Origin: Planctomycetota bacterium
Lineage (GTDB): Bacteria > Planctomycetota > B15-G4
NCBI GenBank assembly: GCA_020638905.1
Contig: JACKHP010000005.1
Coordinates: 124,001-188,000, forward strand
DNA: 64,000 nucleotides
Reading direction: 5' to 3'
Part shown: positions 61,080 to 64,000 of the stretch, in pieces
Layout: the number at the start of each line of letters is the position of its first letter
Numbering within the stretch: the first letter of the stretch is position 1
Notes under the pieces: model-generated
What the model was told of the DNA's origin: nothing
Database searches by the model: none
The model's input: only the letters and a program-made list of their open reading frames with translations
Made by a program: the position numbers and the translations under genes

Positions 61080-61865
61080 ATGGCAATCCACCGCAAGACC
61101 TGCGTCGTCGCGGGCATGCTCGTCACGCTGGTCGCGGCAGGCTGCTCGGACGACGACACCACGTTCGTCGAACCGGCGCACGTGATCGCGACCGAGGAGA
61201 CGCCGGCACCCGCACCGGAAGCCGTCCTCACGCCGGAGCAACTCGTCGACGTGGTCTCGACGCCGCTCCTCGCGCCCGGCGACGTGGTGTTCCCCGGCGG
61301 CACCCTCGAACTGCGCGGGGAGTTCCGGCTCCTGCCGGCGTATCGCGACGTCGAGAGCCGACCCTCCGAGCTCACCACCAAGCACGTCGACGGCGTCCAC
61401 GTGACCGACCTGCACTACCGCGCAGGATCGGGCGACCCGATCTCGTACTGGTTCGAGCCGGCGAGCCTCAGGGAGGCCATGGCGTCCGGCGTCGCGACGC
61501 CCGAGACCGTCCCGGTCGAGGGCGTGCTCACGACGTGGCTGCGCATCGCGCCGCAGGGCGGTTTCGGCAAGCTCGAGTACGCCTACGTGCCCGTGGGACG
61601 GCTCGGTCAGCGCGCGATGCACCGGCCGGGCGACGGGACCGCGCACGTGTACGGCATCTCGATGACCGCGCCCGACTCCCTCGAGTACGCCCAGAAGGGA
61701 TTGCCGGACCCGGAAGACGGTGCGCTCGAACTCGTCTTCGACGTCGACGACGACGCGCTGGCCACGCACGTCGTGGTCCGTACGTCCTCGCCGGCCACCG
61801 TGCCCGCGATGCGCGTGCGCGACGACGGCACGATCATGGTCTATCCCGCGCTCGCGCCCGATTGA
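61080..61865 (+). CDS. Lipoprotein of unknown function
   Basis: A 261-residue lipoprotein: GMLVTLVAAGCSDDD has a perfect lipobox, with Asp residues after the Cys. After a Pro/Ala/Glu linker the body is beta-rich (PLLAPGDVVFPGGTLELRGEFRLLPAY; PETVPVEGVLTTWLRIAPQGGF; GALELVFDVDDDALATHVVV). No domain recognised. A strong purine-rich Shine-Dalgarno (GGGAGAGGGAGGA) precedes the ATG. Third gene of the cassette behind the 58511 promoter, 90 nt after the Cys-rich gene. Location inner or outer membrane, facing the periplasm or the surface. Confidence 0.85.
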   Translation: MAIHRKTCVVAGMLVTLVAAGCSDDDTTFVEPAHVIATEETPAPAPEAVLTPEQLVDVVSTPLLAPGDVVFPGGTLELRGEFRLLPAYRDVESRPSELTTKHVDGVHVTDLHYRAGSGDPISYWFEPASLREAMASGVATPETVPVEGVLTTWLRIAPQGGFGKLEYAYVPVGRLGQRAMHRPGDGTAHVYGISMTAPDSLEYAQKGLPDPEDGALELVFDVDDDALATHVVVRTSSPATVPAMRVRDDGTIMVYPALAPD

Positions 61866-61891
61866 GGGTGCGCCGCAACCCGACGGGACGT

Positions 61892-63730
61892 CTAGCCGTC
61901 GAGCACCGCGAGGGCCTCGTGTTCGAGGTCGCGCAGCTCGTGCAGCGCCTCGTCGATGCGTTCCTCGAGGTGCGCGCGCGCCTCGCTGCGTCCGCGGTCG
62001 GGCTCGATCGTCTCGACCGAGAGCACGGCCTCGCGGTACCAGCGGCTCCAGGCCACCAGGATGGTGCGCTCGCGGTCGCTCACGGCGGCGCGCTGGTTGT
62101 CGTCGTTGGCGACGGCGGGCGCGGTCAGGTAGGTGCGCGCGTTGGCCGACTCGGCGGCCAGGCGCTCGCGCGCCGCGGCCATGACGATGTCGAGCACCTC
62201 CTCCGAGCGCTCCATGCCGGCCGACACGAAGTGGTGCACGAGGGCCAGTGTGGCCACCGCGACGTTCTCCATCTCGGAAGGGTCGACCTTCTCGAGGCGG
62301 TCGAGGCTGGTGTGGTAGTAGGGATCGGTGAAGTGCCAGAGCAGCGCCGCCGGGATGCCGCGCTCGAGGAACGAGACGTGGTCGGAGCCGCCCTCGTAGG
62401 GGTTGCTGCGCACGCGCCAGCCCGCGCGATCGGCGCGCAGGTGCATGGCCGCCATGGCGTAGTCGTTCAGGAACGAGCCCTTGAGGTCGCTCTCGCGCAC
62501 GTCGCCGCGTCCCCACTCGCTGTGCTGGTCGAGCGGCGGACGGTCCCAGATCGCGCCCGGGTCGGGCATGCGCTCGACGAGCGCGTCGGCGCCGTTGCCC
62601 GGGCCCTCGCCGACCATGTCGACGATCAGCGCCATGTCGACGTCGCCCGAGCGCGAGCGCAGCCACTCGCGCGAGCACTCGAACTCGGTGCCGACCAGGA
62701 ACGTGATGCTGCGCCGCGGACGCTCGATGCGTCCGTCGTTGATGGCGCGCAGGTAGCCGCAGGCCATGGCGACGTTCGTGGCCACGCCCGACCCGTTGTC
62801 GTTCGCGCCCGGCTCGTCGAGGTGGGAGACGATCGCCACCGTGCCCGCGTGCTCGTCGGTGCCGGTGATGTTGATCACGAGCGTGCGGCTGCGCTGCTCG
62901 GCGAAGCGCGCCTCGATCTGCACGCGCACGTAGACCATGCCGCCGCCCAGCAGGCGCTCGACGAGATCGCGCTTGGCGGGCGAGACGTTGAGTCCGAAGC
63001 CCTGTCGCTCGGGATCGTAGGGCACCGACGACATGCGGATCGCGTCGGTGTTCGCGTCGGAGTCGTTGTAGTCGGGCAGGTAGGCCGAGATCACACCCAG
63101 CGCGCCGCCCTGCTGCACCGCGCGCTCGAACAGCACGTCGGACGGCAGCGAACGCGCGTAGACCACCGTGCCCGCGTAGGCCTCGACCGGACGGCTCGGC
63201 TCGTAGCGCACGAGCGGCGCGACGACGCCGTCCTCGCCGGTGGGGAACGAGTTGATGCACAGGAAGGTGCGGTCGTGCCCGGCCTCGGTCTCGAACCCGT
63301 GCAGCACGCCGACGTCGGGCGAGATGATGCGCAGTTCGGCCGAGACCGGCGTCCAGGCCGGCTGGATCGGCCCGAAGTCGCGGAACTCGACCGTGTCGCC
63401 GCCCTGCTCGCTGGGATCGGTGAAGCCCGCCGCCTTGGCCATCAGGAAGGCGCGCTCGAGGCTGCGCAGGTAGCCCTGGTTGCCGCGCACACGGAAGAAC
63501 GGGTCGATGGCCGCGAGCAGCTTCATGGCCTCGTCGGCGTCGAAGACCGACTCCATCGTGGTCATGCTCGCCGCGAGCGAGGTGTCGGACGCGGCCGTGG
63601 CCGCCGCGGGCGCGTGCTCGTCGTCGGCGTGAGTCGCGGGGGCGACGCACAGCACGGCCGCGACCAGCGCGAGCGGACGGAACGCGCGCGCGATCGCGCG
63701 CGGGGACGGTTCGGCGTGCAGGACCTTCAC
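61892..63730 (-). CDS. Exported M28-family metallopeptidase
   Basis: A 612-residue exported M28 peptidase, quite different from the one at 51019. Signal LALVAAVLCVAPATHA. Zinc-site motifs: VAIVSHLDEPGANDNGSGVA (His, Asp and bridging Asp), FLVGTEFECSREWL (catalytic Glu region, GTEFE rather than GEExG), IVDMVGEGPGNG, and GGSDHVSFLERGIPAAL. PA-like region around VEAYAGTVVYARSLPSDVLF. The C-terminal 130 residues are helical. The start is GTG 63730, with AGGAGG upstream; the upstream in-frame extension lies before the candidate promoter. The stop is TAG. Divergent from ruvX. Confidence 0.9.
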   Translation of the reverse strand: MKVLHAEPSPRAIARAFRPLALVAAVLCVAPATHADDEHAPAAATAASDTSLAASMTTMESVFDADEAMKLLAAIDPFFRVRGNQGYLRSLERAFLMAKAAGFTDPSEQGGDTVEFRDFGPIQPAWTPVSAELRIISPDVGVLHGFETEAGHDRTFLCINSFPTGEDGVVAPLVRYEPSRPVEAYAGTVVYARSLPSDVLFERAVQQGGALGVISAYLPDYNDSDANTDAIRMSSVPYDPERQGFGLNVSPAKRDLVERLLGGGMVYVRVQIEARFAEQRSRTLVINITGTDEHAGTVAIVSHLDEPGANDNGSGVATNVAMACGYLRAINDGRIERPRRSITFLVGTEFECSREWLRSRSGDVDMALIVDMVGEGPGNGADALVERMPDPGAIWDRPPLDQHSEWGRGDVRESDLKGSFLNDYAMAAMHLRADRAGWRVRSNPYEGGSDHVSFLERGIPAALLWHFTDPYYHTSLDRLEKVDPSEMENVAVATLALVHHFVSAGMERSEEVLDIVMAAARERLAAESANARTYLTAPAVANDDNQRAAVSDRERTILVAWSRWYREAVLSVETIEPDRGRSEARAHLEERIDEALHELRDLEHEALAVLDG

Positions 63731-63792
63731 GTGACCACCTCCTCGATTCGCCGCGGGCGTGCCGCCCTTTCCCGGCGCGGGACGCAGGCCTG

Positions 63793-63798
63793 ACGATA
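63793..63798 (-). promoter_or_regulatory. Possible -10 element for the M28 peptidase gene
   Basis: Minus-strand TATCGT (63798-63793) in the 212-nt divergent gap; start near 63786 would leave a leader of about 56 nt. No convincing -35. Confidence 0.3.
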
Positions 63799-63942
63799 CC
63801 CGTCGCGCGCCCGCTCCGGAACCCGGCTCCGACGGCGCGGATGCGGCTTCGACGTGCGGCCGCGGACCCTCTTCGGCCCCCTGCGTCTCGACCGGGACGG
63901 CGCCGCAGGCCATGCTGGGGTCCCCTCCCCCGCGGTCGGCGC

Positions 63943-64000
63943 ATGCACGCACGGATCCTCGCCATCGACTACGGACGCGTGCGCCACGGCCTCGCCGTGA
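63943..64000 (+). CDS. ruvX: Putative Holliday junction resolvase RuvX/YqgF (partial, 3' end outside window)
   Basis: Nineteen codons from ATG 63943 read MHARILAIDYGRVRHGLAV, matching the RuvX/YqgF N-terminus (M-x-x-I-L-G-I-D-x-G-x-x-R-I-G-L-A-x-S-D) with the first catalytic Asp in IDYG. The family processes pre-16S rRNA 5' ends and has a resolvase fold. Only the start is visible. Confidence 0.75.
   Translation, partial: MHARILAIDYGRVRHGLAV

Overview
The window is uniformly GC-rich (around 70% by eye) and densely coded, with gene pairs overlapping by ATGA or GTGA and many GTG starts. The envelope is clearly didermic: a BamD-like lipoprotein, an LptE-like lipoprotein, a lipoprotein secretin with an OmpH/Skp-like partner, a YejM-like sulfatase-fold protein and an MsbA-type exporter. 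It also carries a diadenylate cyclase operon, several exported TPR, HEAT and propeller proteins, and a sulfatase. This fits a high-GC planctomycete-like or related environmental Gram-negative bacterium. That assignment is inference; no rRNA is present to settle it. I see no tRNA, CRISPR array, transposase, integrase or compositional island, so this reads as ordinary chromosome.

Layout. 1-179: end of a membrane protein. 273-6800 (minus): OmpH-like protein, secretin, sodium:solute symporter, then an exported HEAT protein with its own promoter. 7161-10970 (minus): queC, rpsO, pnp; this PNPase has two S1 domains. 11176-14163 (plus): two tandem paralogous exported TPR proteins. 14215-18889 (minus): hutI, a degenerate gluzincin-like exported protein, and the YejM-like protein. 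19108-20888 (plus): CNNM/CBS transporter-like protein and a small membrane protein. 20892-28034 (minus): a four-gene operon encoding a membrane-anchored VWA protein, an ABC ATPase with its own membrane anchor, a giant FtsX/MacB-type permease and an anchored coiled-coil protein. This is the best candidate for an undescribed system.

28217-41528 (minus) is housekeeping: alr-manC; ispH followed by cdaA-ybbR-glmM-tsaB (c-di-AMP synthesis, amino-sugar and t6A functions); and recO-bamD-like-lptE-ftsH-folP, joined by overlapping or nearly abutting start and stop codons. 41714-47771 (plus): MsbA-like exporter without a canonical start codon, a LonC/LonB-like protease and an exported sulfatase. 47818-53754 (minus): CHAT protease-like protein, an exported propeller-like protein, an M28 aminopeptidase and an anchored propeller-like protein. 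53889-58377 (plus): two GT-C membrane glycosyltransferases, the second fused to TPRs, and a YkgJ-type cysteine-cluster protein with a histone-like basic tail. 58603-61865 (plus): a secreted-protein cassette including a 12-cysteine protein made of two six-cysteine modules. 61892-63730 (minus): a second M28 peptidase. 63943-64000: the beginning of ruvX/yqgF.

Promoter candidates were found by eye as AT-rich islands in GC-rich spacers. Several are extended -10 elements of the form TGnTAnnnT. All boundaries and functions come from reading the sequence and recalling families; no searches were run.
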